Assembly: GCA_010015805.1 (NCBI GenBank) | Contig: ML978124.1 | Coordinates: 2,294,001 to 2,358,000, forward strand | DNA from: Rhizodiscina lignyota | Lineage: Eukaryota; Ascomycota; Dothideomycetes; Aulographales; Rhizodiscinaceae | Direction of reading: 5' to 3' | Length of the DNA stretch: 64,000 nt | Part shown: piece by piece, positions 9,401 to 21,394 of the stretch | How positions within the stretch are numbered: the first letter of the stretch is position 1 | Layout: every line of letters begins with the position of its first letter | Made by a program: the position numbers and the translations under genes | The notes under the pieces: model-generated | Databases searched by the model: none | What the model saw: only the letters and a program-made list of their open reading frames with translations | Told to the model about the DNA's origin: nothing

Positions 9401-10943
9401 CAAAACCTTTGAAAGGCGCTGGTTGTCGGATTCTTTTCGTCTCAACTCTTAAGAGAAAGAAAAGAAAGATGCCTGAGGGCGAAAGTGGGCGAGCTTAAGT
9501 AGTCCCCTCGAAGCCGAAGCCGCGGACGACGTCAAGCGCTAATGTCCAGATGCCACAGGATTTGCCCCAGGATGTGAGAAATTCGCAGCAGAAATTTCGT
9601 CTCGGGAAATTAGCTCCTAGTAAGAACTGGTTTCTCTTGTTCTGATTCGATCAGAATTCCCCGTGGAGGTACGCAAACCGCGGTCTCAAAGGAAGCTGCG
9701 CTATCGCAGACGGCACGGACCAACAGTTTGCAGCAGCGACGAGGAGATTGATCGGCGATTGAGTGGTGTTACCAAGTCGTGTGTTAGCAAGGCAAGCATT
9801 GAAGGCAGGGAACCCCTGTGTGGCCGAGTGCACGGGGTTGTGTGGCGTTGTGTTGTGAAGGGAAAGCGGCCAACAGTCGAAGTTGTGAGCGCATGCTACG
9901 ATCACGAGGTCTGACGACGTCTATCTAGAGACTGGAGGAGCAAGTTCGAGAGGGCAGTAATAAAGCTTCGCTAGTGATGTGGAGCTTCTTGTGAAGCATC
10001 TGTGACTATGTTAAGGTGGCAAAGCAAATTTTGGTGTTAACATACCTTTGCTGTTATGCCCACATGCCAAAAGCGTCAATCCGATAGCCACCCTCAACCC
10101 TCAACTGAAGGGGAACAACATTGAGTAGCGATGCTATTCATTCTTTGCAGTACTCGAATGGCAGGTAGGCCGTTTGCAAAGGATTCATCTGAATGTATGA
10201 AGAGGCGTTGTAATCCACCGGCGAAAGTGTGCAAATCGGAGGAGGGTAGGTGGTTGGTAGTCGATGCTAATATGAGGAGACTTCTCGTAGTCATGTGAAG
10301 CTTATATAGCTTTTTAGAAGCTAATGGTCAACCTTCCAGGCCATTAACTTGTTGCATAGACTTGGAAGCAAAAGAGCCAACAAAGGAGCTTGTTGAAGTG
10401 ATGGCCATCGCAAGACTTGTCAGAGAGAACCTGTTGGCACACTTCAAAGCCGAAAAGAAGAGGAAAAGCCTTGAACATGCCAATAGACTTTGGGAGTTAA
10501 ATAGATTGATTATTCAATAGAAATCGTCGTGAATAGGAAGGTGAAGAAACGTCAACCAAAGATTGTCCTTGGTTGAAGAGGCAGCATCAAACAGTTGAAG
10601 CTGCAAAAGAGAGCGTTGATGAGCAAGAGAAAGAAGTAGTCGGGAGGAGGATGGCGATGTTTTATAGAGGTGGCCTCGCCACTATTCGGCTAGCAAAGGC
10701 TGAAAAGTTTGATATATCAGCCGGCGAGGTGTGCAAAACATCACCTTACCCGCCACCCCTAGCCGCCCAACCGCATGTATTCAGTACGCCAATTGACACC
10801 TGTCTCATGATTGTGCGAAAGTGTAAGTGCCAGAATGCGTCCAAGCTCGTAAAACCATTCACAATGTCTCCCCTCGCCGCTCCAACCGCAGCCCAACCGC
10901 AGCTCAGCCACCGTGTTCAAGACACCTTACCTCCTATAAACAT
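9401..10943. other. Intergenic interval
   Basis: About 1.5 kb between the leader of the regulator and the 3' end of chorismate synthase. Several short open frames on both strands show no domain, splice pattern or compositional sign of coding. The upstream promoter of the regulator must lie at the low end. I see nothing else supportable. Confidence 0.4.
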
Positions 10944-12370
10944 TCAATGCTGAACGCCATTCGCGCCATTCAGAGCCGCACCGACACCGCTCTCCTTCAT
11001 TTTCTCCACCGCCGCATCACCGCCGACGATCGTTTCACCTGCAGGTCTAGTGGCCTTGAGTGGGGGTAGCAGGCTCCTTGCGCTCTGTCTGGCATGTTGC
11101 GCCATCACAGCGTCCATAATCACAAGCGCGGCCATGCACTCAACGATCGGTACGGCGCGGGGTACAACACAAGGGTCGTGACGGCCTTTGGCTTCGAGGA
11201 TACCCTCCTCTTCATCATAAGTCGACGTCGTCTGCGCCTGGCCGATGGTAGCCGGTGGCTTGAAGCCAATGTTGAAGTAGATCGGCGCACCGTTTGAGAT
11301 GCCGCCTTGAATGCCGCCGGAGTTGTTCGTCTTTGTCGTCAGGCGGGGCTTGGGGAAGCCACTTGTCTTTTCGGATCCATTCGGCGCCGCGCCGGCCTTG
11401 ATGAAGGGGTCGTTGTGAATGGAGCCGGGGACCTGACATCCGCCGAAGCCGGAACCGATTTCGAAGGCCTTGGTTGCGGGGATGGACAGCATGGCGTGGG
11501 CGAGTATAGCCTCGAGCTTGTCGAAACACGGCTCGCCAAGACCGGATGGAACATTGCGGATAACGCAGGTGACGGTGCCACCGATGGAGTCTTTGCGGTC
11601 GCGGAAGTCCTCGACGAGCTTCTTCATACGCCCGGTCGCTTCTTTCGATGGGCATCGAACAGGGAAGAACTCTGGGGCATCGACCTGCTCGCGAGTGATA
11701 TCGCTGATGAGTTTGAGGAATTCGGGGTTGGTGGAGGCGGTAGGATGTTCAGGGGTCGGCGGGAAGAGGAATTGATTGCCCACGGAGGAGACGAATGCGA
11801 CAATCTCGACGCCGTGAGCGAGCCTGAGGTATTTCTCCGCAATGGCGCCTGCTGCGACTCTTCCTGTTGCAATTATAAGATATTGTATATAATGAGTCAT
11901 AAGAGATTGGGGGCCAACCGATCGTCTCTCTGGCACTGCTTCTGCCACCACCACTGCTCGCCTTGACACCGTATTTCTCCAGATATGTCCAGTCGGCATG
12001 GCTAGGCCTTGGGTACAGGTCCATTGTGCTGCTACCATAGTCCTTCGGCCTTTGGTCCTTGTTCATAACCCTCATACCAATCGGTGTGCCCAGTGTGACG
12101 CCAAACTCTGTTCCAGATTGTATTTCGACGGTATCCTGCTCATTTCTGGGCGTAGTGATGGCACTCTGGCCCGGCCGTCTCCTCGTCAACTGAGTCTGAA
12201 CGTCTTCCTCTGTGAGTTGCATGCCCGGCGGGCATCCATCGACGATGCAGCCGACTGAGCGGCAGTGGGATTCGCCATAACTAGCGCGTGTAAGCTGCTA
12301 CAAGCTCGGAACGAGTAATTGCACCCCTAACTTACGTGGTGACCCTGAAATAGTTACCAAAAGTCGACAT
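10944..12370 (-). CDS. ARO2: Chorismate synthase
   Basis: Three exons, 12370-12336, 12280-11919 and 11863-10944, give 438 aa. The introns are 55 bp each; the first has a GTAAGT donor and the second a weaker GTTGGC donor, but both joins restore family sequence. It begins [18 protein letters not shown], the classic flavin-binding start, and later has [18 protein letters not shown] and [16 protein letters not shown], the two other signatures. It converts EPSP to chorismate, the last step of the shikimate pathway before aromatic amino acids, and needs reduced FMN. Fungal enzymes also carry their own flavin reductase activity. It is cytosolic. Length is slightly above the usual 370-430, partly from a tail ending [10 protein letters not shown]. 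Confidence 0.97.
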
Positions 12371-12779
12371 TGTCGGAAGGATGCGTCACCGCAATCGTCT
12401 CGAAAGTTTTCCTGAAGTCTAGATTGAGGGACAAGGATTCGTCCGTACCCCTGCAGCCCTATTGCTTGGCAGGAACCTCACTTGCTGGAGTAGAAGATTT
12501 GAAAACAAGGAGTTTGAATCTTCGATGTTCGTACCAATGCAACTGATATATTTTCTAATACTAAGAATGACGCTCGTGGTATCATACGCTAACCCAGGAC
12601 GTATATCAGGACCCGAATGATTAAAAGGTTGTAGACGTCCCTCGGACCCGAATCGAAAGACCATTGGACAACCATCGACCCGACGCCAATCCAAGCTCAA
12701 AAGCATCAATAACTCCAATTCAACAAAAACACAACTCCCCCTCTGCTGGAATCAATGACGCATGCTTCGTTTGCCACGC
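12371..12779. other. Intergenic interval between ARO2 start and RhoGAP stop
   Basis: About 400 bp holding the chorismate synthase promoter and the 3' UTR of the RhoGAP gene. No clear TATA box or binding site could be fixed by eye. Confidence 0.4.
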
Positions 12780-15286
12780 TTATTCGCTCGGGCTGAAGCC
12801 TGGTTCCGTTCCATTCTTTGGAGACGAGACTTCCACCAAACTCTTGGCCGTGCCGGCCCTCTCCTCATATAGTCTCCGTAAATCATCAACTGAGGGTTTC
12901 TTCAAATTCAATTTTCCAGGTACTCTGAGGTCACTGGAGTCTTGTCGTTGGAGCGGCTTCGAAGGCTCAAATGAAGGCATGCGCTGAAGTAGTCTTGGCG
13001 AAGGGGTCCGAGCTTTAGGAGCGTAAGAAGGTGGAGGTAGCGAGTTTGGCGAATCTTGCGTAGTGGAAGCGCTATTTGGTCCACTTGAAGGGTATACGGG
13101 TTTTGCTAGAGTATTTATCAAAAGTGGTTTTGCCGAAGCCGCCCACGTTGGCTTAGTGAATTTAGAATCGTCCGAGCCCTGTTTCCCTGTCCCGCTCGCA
13201 TCTTGTGTTCCGGGTGCTTGGCTGACTGCTCGTCTTTGTATACCTGATGAAGGCTGGACGGTAGTTGGGCTAGACTCCGCCGAGTCATCTGTATCTTTTC
13301 CAGAATTCACAGGCTTCCTTCGAATGAACTCAGCCGCTTGACCAGCGAGTATTCCAGATAATGCAGCTTGACTCTCTGACATGCTCCGAATTTGCGTCTT
13401 CTCTTCGCTGGGTTGCTTTTCAGACAGAAGATCGCTGGTTAAGGCTTTGCGCTTCGGGAGGATGATTTGCGACGGTTTCTCATTAGTTTCCACTGGAGGC
13501 CCATTGACACTTCCTGAAGCCAAATCAGTGACAGGCGCAAAGCCATCAGTGACAGCTGCAGATGCAGCGTCGTAGCTCAGGGGTGATTCTGCCATGTGCA
13601 CTGCGTCTTGAGCAATGACAGCAGAATATCGAGGCGGTACGGAAACGCGAGGGGCAGGCTTACGCCGTGGCACAGAGTCAGTCCAGCCCGTCAATTGATC
13701 AGACTCATACGGTACTGCGGGGCGTGGTGGCAGTGGAGGGGCATTCTCCTTTTTAAGATCGTTGTCTTGCATAATGATTCCAGTCGTCTGCTTCTGAGCA
13801 TCGTAATACGCTGGGGAGCCGGCAACTACGCGGCCGTTGTCAAGAGGGTCCTCGTATTCCTCGATCTTCGCGGGCGGTTGCAACATCGCTGCGAAATGGT
13901 CTGAGGTGACGTGACAAGCTTCACGGAGACCGTGTTCCCATCGCTCAATCGCAGACGCGAGAATACGACGCACGATACTCGACATCTTCGCGTCTTCCAT
14001 TGGATCTTCTCCACATAGAAGAGCAGGAGAGAAACACATCGCTAGATTATCCGCATTCATTTTGTTGGACGCCTCGTACCCTGAGACTTCAGACAACATA
14101 GGGATGAGATGGTCGACGAGGATCTGGCGGGATGCTATAGGAAGCATAGGGAATTCGCTATGCGGAGAGACCAACTCCGTAAGTGTCTCTGTCGCAATCG
14201 GTTGAGCTTGGTTGTCAAATAGCTTGCGAATATCTGCATAGGCAGACGTTGGGAACAGAGGCCGGCGCAGCTCTGAGTACCACGCCTTGATTAGGCTAGT
14301 GGCGAGATACACTCCGTATGCGTCTACTGGTTCGATTTCACCGATGATTACACCTGTTGCCGTAGCGCGTGGATACGCCGGTACAGGGAGGGTGTCATGG
14401 TTCTCTTTCCATATGATGTACTTCTGACCTCTATCATATGCCTCTTTCAGGATCTCTTTGAGCTTAGCGTGAGGCGGAATACGGAAGATGCCTTCGACCT
14501 TGACGTTCTGGCCCATGAGGATGAATGACGTCGTCTCTCTCAGGACACGAGGCAAGCGGAAGCCTCCCTCTGCATTTCTTGGAAGAGGAAGCTTAGCGCC
14601 AAATGCACGTCGGCCGCTAGCATAAGGAGCGTGGATATCTGGAGACAGCTGCCTGTCGTAGAGATATGCTGAGGGCGGAATGAGCAGATCTTCGATTGGG
14701 ATCTGCAAAGCCAATTGACTCAGGGTTGAGACTAGAGTAGTAAGTCTAAATTAATAGGAGTGTAAGCATATCTGAACTCACCATGAAAAATCTTCCTCCT
14801 AGACTTCGGGCTCACGATAGTGGAAAACATCTCGACCAGTATTCGCACCCAGCTACGCTCATGCACAATGTAGAGCTTCTGAATACGCTTGCGTAGTGCT
14901 CGGGACAGAACTTGGTAAGCTTGAATGAACCATGGCCAGCTCGGTCTGCTCTTCTTTGATGATACTGCGCCCTCGGATGGGCCACCAGCCAAGAAAACAA
15001 CCTCGTAATTCCTGCCACTTAACAGCTCGTCCTCGCCCGGCAATCGCTCCAGGACATAAGGGAGAAGCGAGTCATAGTCAATGTCAAAAGTGTCTGGGAA
15101 TGCAGCTGCGTTGAGAATGTAGACCGGTAATCCATCATGGGAAGGGAGTGGCGATCGGTACAATATTCGCTTGGCGACCTTTGCGAGTTCCGGCAGATAG
15201 TATGGAGAGTCTCTTGGAGGTGGAACCGCAGTGAGTGATGCACTGCGATTCCTACCACGGAAGCGTTGTGCGATTTGAGATCGCAT
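12780..15286 (-). CDS. RhoGAP protein with N-terminal Sec14-like region (ECM25-like)
   Basis: Exon 1 is 15286-14782 and exon 2 is 14731-12780, across a 50-bp intron (donor GTGAGT, acceptor CTCTAG), giving 818 aa. Residues about 45-165 resemble the divergent CRAL-TRIO/Sec14 module found in some RhoGAPs (GLPVYILNAAAFP, then WPWFIQAYQVLSRAL). The RhoGAP domain covers about residues 200-400, with the arginine finger in VKVEGIFRIP and the later motif MNADNLAMCFSPALL. The C-terminal half is disordered and Ser/Pro-rich with PPLPPRPAVP, a likely SH3 ligand, and ends in LRRLYEERAGTAKSLV. It should speed GTP hydrolysis on a Rho/Cdc42-type GTPase at sites of polarised growth. The partner GTPase is not determinable. 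Confidence 0.88.
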
Positions 15287-15292
15287 GATTAT

Positions 15293-15346
15293 CTTTTGTT
15301 GTTAGGTCGGGTGTCTTATCGTTTCCACGGAGACGGATGCACTCAC
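15293..15346 (-). promoter_or_regulatory. Probable 5'-UTR intron of the RhoGAP gene
   Basis: On the minus strand a GTGAGT donor at 15346 pairs with a CAAAAG acceptor at 15293, with a CCTAAC branch-like site between. It ends seven bases before the ATG at 15286. Confidence 0.4.
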
Positions 15347-15852
15347 GAATGTGAGAAGAAGTGGGATAGCTATGGAAGCCAAGCCCAAGAGAGTGGAGTA
15401 CCTAGAAAGGAGTAAAATTGATTGCTATGGAAGGAGAGGCATTGATACCAAAAGAACTGCACCAGGCGTCAGCCGATGGGGTCGGCTGCCCTAGCTGACG
15501 CTACGTATGATAAGGGCAAGCAGGGGAAAGGTCGCACAGATGCGCTTAACGCTGATGCGCATCAGGTGAATTAATTGAGCGTGCTAGTGAAGGTGATGTC
15601 GTCGACTCGTCGTCGTAAACAAGCCCTGCTCCTTGCCTTAGCGGCGGCCCTCGATTGCAAACGCGGCCGAACTGGGCACGTGATCTCCCTTTGATATCCG
15701 GTTTCGAGCGCTCAGCCCTATCCTACTGCGGACCCTGCATCCCTGCAGCAACCTCCTGTCCTCTAAGCCCGCGATAATCTACACCGAGATTTCTCCAATT
15801 GACACACTTCGTCCGCACATCTACACGAACTTTCGATGGGAGAGAGAGTCTG

Positions 15853-15975
15853 TCCTTACAGTCTCTCCTTGTCGCTTTTGCGCAGAGATTCGATGGGCCC
15901 TGGGAGAGGCAGTGCTCAGCTCATTCGCAGCTGCGATGAGCTAGTTCGCGAGTCCTCGTGGCCAGCACTCGTTAT
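15853..15975 (+). pseudogene. Partial duplicate of the 5' end of ALG5
   Basis: This stretch closely matches about 17478-17595, the short leader and first codons of the true ALG5 gene. Shared landmarks are CGCTTTTGCGCAGAGATTCG before the ATG and GCAGCTGCGATGAGCTAGTT inside the coding part, with only a handful of substitutions and small indels by eye. The copy starts MGPGRGSAQLIRSCDELVRE, then one base is missing relative to ALG5 and the sequence diverges before the membrane segment. It lacks everything beyond the first 30 or so codons, so it cannot make the enzyme. Similarity fades a few bases upstream of the CTTACAGTCT shared start. It lies directly before the degenerate zinc-finger gene. Confidence 0.8.
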
Positions 15976-17221
15976 GCCGATGAAGACTCCATTGACCCGC
16001 AACTTTTGTCTCCGCCAGACACAGCAAAGGAGACTCGAGAGCTCGAAGAACTCAACGAGGGCAATATGGACGACGATGATTCCGATGTAGAGTCGCTCTG
16101 CTCAGACAGTGACTGACTGGAAGACCTCAATGCGTCAGAGGAATTAATAGATAAGCAGGATGGTCGGAGCATGGAGAACATGAGTGCAGAATAGTAGGAG
16201 AGTACTCCTGCTCTGACCCCCGTCCACGCTAAGCTCCAGCAACATGTTGATTGGACAGTGGGAGGTTATACGAAATGGCGCGAGTACGACTTCACGAGTG
16301 GAAAGCAGCGACAGGATCTTCTTACGCCTACTCCTCTGCTCATTTCAGGCTCCCATAATGCACTGGTCAACAAATTACTTGATCCAGAGCTTCTTTCAGC
16401 CCCCAAGAAAACCACCAGACGCAACACTAATGTGCCAATGATCTTTGTTCCAGAGCCTGGAGCGCATGGTGGGACATGTCAGGTCAGTAGTGACTCTCTG
16501 ACGAAGAAGAGAGGTGTGGGCGCAATTGAAGGACTTAGTGAGACTCCGTCGATGGACTGGACCGTGAAGAGGAGGATGAGGTCCGCAACGACGGCAGTGC
16601 CGACAAATGGCCAATCGACAACAATGCAACAGGTCGAGGTTGCAACGACCGGAGAGACTCTCAATGGAAAGTGGCAGTGCTCAGAGCCATTTATGTGGGC
16701 AGACATTTGGTACATGGGGATTGGCATCTTCCCAGTACCAGAGCTCTCACATCTTTCTGTATGGAGAGTTCAGATGCACTGAGGAGAACTGTCCAAAGAT
16801 GTTTACATGCGAGTCAAATCTCGAGCGACATATGGCACAAGGTCATGGCCAGAACTTCCCCTGCCCGGAGCTAGGCTGCGATGCAGTATTCATCACTAAA
16901 GACGGTCGAATAAAGCACTATGAATTAGGGCACGTATTCACAGATGGGAGCCTGAAGTGTCTGGAAATCGGATGTCCCCATACATTCTCTAGAGAGTCTA
17001 TCCGCGACATACATATGGCACAGGTTCATGGACAAAAGAACTTCGCTTGTCCCGAGGCAGACTGCACTATGCGTTATGTCAAAAAGGAAAGCCTTGAAAG
17101 ACACGTCCAATTCCAGCACATATTTTTAGATGGGAAGTTCAAGTGCACAGTAGAAGGATGCAGAATGACATTCACGAAAGCGGCATGGCTGACGGAGCAT
17201 GTAAGCAAAAAGCATGGATAA
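15961..17221 (+). pseudogene. C2H2 zinc-finger gene, probably decayed; intact part at 16607-17221
   Basis: The clear part, 16607-17221 (204 aa), encodes five fingers of exact form C-x4-C-x12-H-x4-H. They start at FRCTEENC, FPCPELGC, LKCLEIGC, FACPEADC and FKCTVEGC, and the protein ends HVSKKHG. Upstream, a different frame from about 15961 reads as an acidic, protein-like sequence (EELNEGNMDDDDSDVESLCS, later KWREYDFTSGKQRQDLL). It is interrupted by stops near 16114 and 16194-16199, then continues to about 16746, where it would need a frame change to enter the fingers. Weak splice signals could explain part of this, so a spliced gene is possible. Decay is the simpler reading. Fingers with x4 spacing are typical of lineage-specific fungal families. 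Its target is unknown. Confidence 0.55.
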
Positions 17222-17512
17222 GAGACGCTCACGCGCTGAGATGGGACGTATGCATTGAGACAAGTTCGATACATCTATGTAGCTAGGATTGCTTTTGTCT
17301 TTTTACATATCTAGCTGTCAAAGGACATCTTTTTCTCCACATGTACAGTGCCGATACCCACTTGCCTAGGCACACTCCCGTCTCAGGTCCGCCTCACGTT
17401 TCGGAGAGAGTACAGTCACGTGACGCATGCAGCGACTAAGGAAACGTCTCCTCACAGTGCGACAATCTACACTTTCTTACAGTCTTTCCTGTCGCTTTTG
17501 CGCAGAGATTCG

Positions 17513-18854
17513 ATGGGCCCTGGAGAGGGAGTGCTCAGCTTCATTCGCAGCTGCGATGAGCTAGTTCGCGAGCCCTCGTGGCCAGTGCTGGCCCTTTTTC
17601 TCGTCCTTTTTACACTCGTGGGCCTTGGGGTAGTATGTTATGTGTAACGCCAATTACGACGATTTCGAAAGCTAACAGTCAAGTTCTACATCGCAATTTC
17701 GCTCGTAGCTCCAAAACCACGACCCGCAGAGCAGCCCGAAAAGAGGTTCAAGACCATCCTCGCGTCGGGAGATACAAGCGAAGAAGAGCTGCCTTGCTGG
17801 ATAGATCAGTGGTGGGATCAATCCAAACAAGATGCGCCTATAGACGATGCAGAGGTATTCATGTCCGTTGTGGTGCCGGCATACAACGAAGAGGAGAGAC
17901 TCTCTGGCATGCTCGAGGAAGCTGTTGCTTTCCTACAAGAAGAATACGGAGATGCACATGGATCTGAAGTTGAGGCGAAGGTTCCTTCTACGTCTGCGAC
18001 GAAGCGGAGAACAAGCATAAAGCAAGACGAAACGAATGGCAGGCCAAATGGATCGTCGAAGAAGCCTGTCGGCCATGGATGGGAGATTCTGGTAGTATCA
18101 GACGGCTCGACAGACAAAACAATCGAAACAGCCTTGAAATTTGCACGCGATCATCAGCTCGAGCAATATCCTGTTCCAGTGCCTGGTCCACGCACACCAA
18201 AACCAACACGGTCGACGCAAATCCCACATGGTTCTATTCGCGTTATAGAGCTAGCACAGAACAGGGGCAAGGGCGGTGCAGTCACTCACGGCATGAGACA
18301 TGTACGGGGGCAATACGTCGTATTCGCCGATGCTGATGGAGCAAGCCGATTCGAGGATCTTGCTGCACTTGTACAAGGATGTCAGAAATTGGAAGATGCG
18401 AAGGGTCGTGCAGTCGCCATTGGCTCGAGAGCGCATCTGGTGGGAAGTGAGGCTGTTGTAAAGGTAGGAATGGAGTGCACAATTTCCGACATATGCTAAC
18501 AGCTCACAGCGTTCTGCTCTCCGAAACTTTCTAATGCACTCATTCCATCTCCTCCTCCGGTTTATGACGCCTCCCGCAACGTCAAAGATTAAGGACACCC
18601 AGTGCGGCTTCAAGCTCTTCTCGAGGCCTTCACTACCATACATCATTCCGTACATGCACTCTGAAGGCTGGATCTTCGATGTCGAGATGCTCATGTTAGC
18701 TGAGAGCGCGAATATACCCGTTGCAGAGATTGCGATTGGCTGGAAAGAGGTCATGGGTAGCAAGTTGAATGTCATCAGGGATAGCATCAACATGGCATGG
18801 GGACTTGCGGTTCTCAGAGCCGCGTGGGCATTGGGTGTATATAAGAGAAGGTAA
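17513..18854 (+). CDS. ALG5: Dolichyl-phosphate beta-glucosyltransferase
   Basis: Exons 17513-17632, 17684-18463 and 18510-18854 give 414 aa. The first intron has donor GTATGT and, to keep frame, must use the acceptor at TCAAG (17683) and skip the AG just before it. The second has GTAGG/CACAG. The N-terminus carries one membrane helix (about residues 23-50, WPVLALFLVLFTLVG), as in the ER enzyme. The GT2 catalytic fold starts at SVVVPAYNEEERL (about residue 101), with the metal-binding DADG near 257 and DTQCGFKLFSR further on, both family signatures. It transfers glucose from UDP-glucose to dolichyl phosphate at the ER, feeding N-glycan assembly. Residues about 130-175 are a fungal-type insert rich in Lys/Ser. 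A partial copy of its 5' end lies 1.6 kb upstream. Confidence 0.95.
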
Positions 18855-19780
18855 TGCATTTCATGGCGCCGGAAAAGTTGTGTTTAGGTAGAGATCTCCC
18901 TGGATATCTATCTTATCTTTCCAATGGTGTCGAGAGCTTCTTGGTGGCCTGCTGCAGAGGTTGCACTCGCCCCGTGGACACTACTGACAGGGGTCGCTTT
19001 CTTTAGAATGTGAGATTTGACGTTCACATGCGCAGTGCAGTTCAGGCAAATGCTGTTCTTAGCCACATCCAGAGATGCATGTAGGATTCTGTCCTTCGTC
19101 ACCAGGCTTTAGCGATCACGCAGGTCATTCCCGTCGCATCTACGCCCTTTCCAAGTGCACACAGCAGCCCTTCATGTAGTCGGAATAATTCCCTCGCTGT
19201 TGCATCCTCTTCTAGCCGACAACGGACAAATGACACGAGACCATCATACAGTAATCCGAGACGGGACCTCTGGTCGGCGTATCTGCACTGTCGTGAAGAC
19301 AAGCCGTCCGACTCGGCAGACCGATGAGACCGATGAGACCGATACTCCCGCGAAGCTGCTAAGGTCCAAACAGTCTACCCTCCGGATGCAGGCAGGGATC
19401 TTAAGTCCGCCCTAGGACTAGACGTCACCTTGCATTTCCGAATGCCCGATTATCATCAACTTCTTCTCGCCAATCTCATGCTTAACTCTGTGGCTTAGCC
19501 AATCTGATCGTTTCTTGGTCGCATTAGGCTTGCGAGGACAATGCGGAAGAATTTAGTAACCGCATAAACAGCCCGCGCGCCTGGTTTTCCCAATATCTTC
19601 CAAGCATAGGCAGCGGAGTTAACAATAGTGGTATAAGTCTAGACGTCCATTCCTCAGCTATATGAACGCGAGCAATTCTTCATAGTCAGCGGATTTCAAT
19701 TGCATCCTCACAAGTAGATAATCAAGAGCGCTCTCAGGACAAACGCAAACCCGTCAGACAATCATCTCACACGAGTCTCT
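18855..19780. other. Intergenic interval
   Basis: About 925 bp with no supported gene. A triple 9-mer (GACCGATGA, last unit imperfect) lies near 19319-19345. The end is the promoter of the downstream dehydrogenase. Confidence 0.4.
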
Positions 19781-20647
19781 ATGACCGTTTTAGACACTGT
19801 CAAAAAGGTCGTTAATCCCTTATCCTCCTCCTCGAAAACCACAATGTCTTCTTCTGGACTCAACGGCAAGGTTGCTCTTATAACGGGCGGTACGAAAGGC
19901 ATTGGCCTTGCAGTCGCCCAGCGTCTTGCCAAAGATGGCGCTCTCGTCGCTGTGAACTATGGATCCGACAAGAAGGCGGCTGATGAAGTCGTTCACCATA
20001 TCGGTGCCGATCGATGCATTGCCATCCAAGCAGATGCGGGATCAGTCGCTGGCGTCGCGAAGATTGTTGAGGAAACTGTCAAGAAGTATGGCAGAATCGA
20101 TATCCTCATTGCAAATGCTGGCGTCCTGCCAATGAAGACTCTTGAATCGACGACAGAAGAAGACTTCGACAAGACGTTCGCACTTAATGTCAAGGGCCCA
20201 TATTTCCTCATTCAGGTATGTAACTAGCTCCCTCACAAACCTCCTACTTTCACTAACGTTCCACAGAAAGCAGTACCGCATATGAAGGAAGGCTCTCACG
20301 TCGTCACCATCTCTTCATCGCTCTGCCATAGCACGGCAGTCACGCCACCATACTTGCTCTACAACAGCACCAAGGGCGCTATTGAGCAAATGACCCGCGT
20401 TTTGGCGAAGGACCTGGGCTCCAAGAAGATTCTCGTCAACTGTGTGGCTCCTGGTCCAACCGCAACCGAACTCTTCATGCGCGGCAAGAGCGAGCAAATC
20501 ATCTCTATGATCGCCAACCAGAGTCCAATGCAGCGATTGGGGCAACCGGATGAGATTGCTGATGTGATTGCATTCGTCAGTTCGGATCAGAATAGGTGGA
20601 TGTCTGGGCAGCTCTGTATGGTCAACGGAGCGGCATTCCCATCTTGA
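19781..20647 (+). CDS. Short-chain dehydrogenase/reductase (classical SDR)
   Basis: Exons 19781-20215 and 20267-20647 join over a 51-bp intron (donor GTATGT, branch CACTAAC, acceptor CCACAG), giving 271 aa. The NAD(P) motif is TGGTKGIG, followed by IANAG, the catalytic Ser in ISSSLC, and Tyr/Lys in YNSTK. The end reads MSGQLCMVNGAAFPS, the usual closing motif of ketoreductases with glucose/3-ketoacyl reductase-like folds. A second in-frame ATG at 19844 (MSSSGLNGKVALITGG) is closer to the usual family start. If the first is used, the extra 21 residues are a Ser-rich leader of no clear role. Oxidises or reduces a small alcohol/ketone; the substrate is unknown. Confidence 0.92.
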
Positions 20648-21394
20648 TTTTCAAATTTTATACTTGGAGGGGGCGTTCAAAGGACTTGTCTTGATCTATG
20701 GTTTTTGTTCAGGAAGCTTAAAGGCTTGAATGGGAAGGGAAGTAATTGTTTTCATAGTAGTATGGCGTTATAAGTAAAATGGCATATATTGTCTCTGATC
20801 GACTTCTCATCAATGTCAACGTCACATGTCAGAAATCGACTTTACGACATGTCAGCACTTAGATGGCTCTCGTGGATCCTGTAGAGTTGTGATTTAGGAG
20901 CCGACACCACTAGGCTCTAATCATGCAGTTGTGCCTGCGACGTGATTGGAGGATGCCTTAAACAAAGCGACGATCGGCCTGTACATTGACCGTTTCGTGA
21001 TGATGGTGGTGGTCATGCAGACCAAAGAAGCCAAGCCCCGTCAGTTTGCAGCTCAAAGCGCCCCGCGTTGCCCGTGTCCAAACGAAACGGCCCGCCGTCA
21101 TCGAGCATACCCATCCCCCAACGCCCAATTCACGCATCACCATACCCACACAACGCCTGCAAATCGATTTGCGCCTTTCGACGCCCGACCCCGAGCTCGT
21201 TCTGCTGCCATTGATCCCCCACACCCCGCGGAGGGGCAAACAGACATCACCGTCCACAAACCTCACGGACAACGGTGAACAGATTGCAGCGGGACGGGCT
21301 TGATGGAGCGAAGCTGGCTACTGGCCCTATCGCAATTGCCTTGAGGACCTCTACGGGTCTTCAATAGCAGGCGATAATCCAGCCAGCAGCCAGT
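20648..21394. other. Intergenic interval
   Basis: About 750 bp. The second half (from about 21040) is CA- and C-rich on the plus strand (CCCATCCCCCAACGCCC), which accounts for open frames on both strands. It is the probable promoter and leader of the mitochondrial carrier gene. Confidence 0.35.

Noticed and set aside
10573-10953. 126-codon open frame on the plus strand
   Set aside because: Its composition is unremarkable and it runs into the 3' end of chorismate synthase on the other strand. No family recognised.
11307-11966. 219-codon open frame on the plus strand
   Set aside because: It is antisense to the chorismate synthase third exon and shows no protein-like domain.
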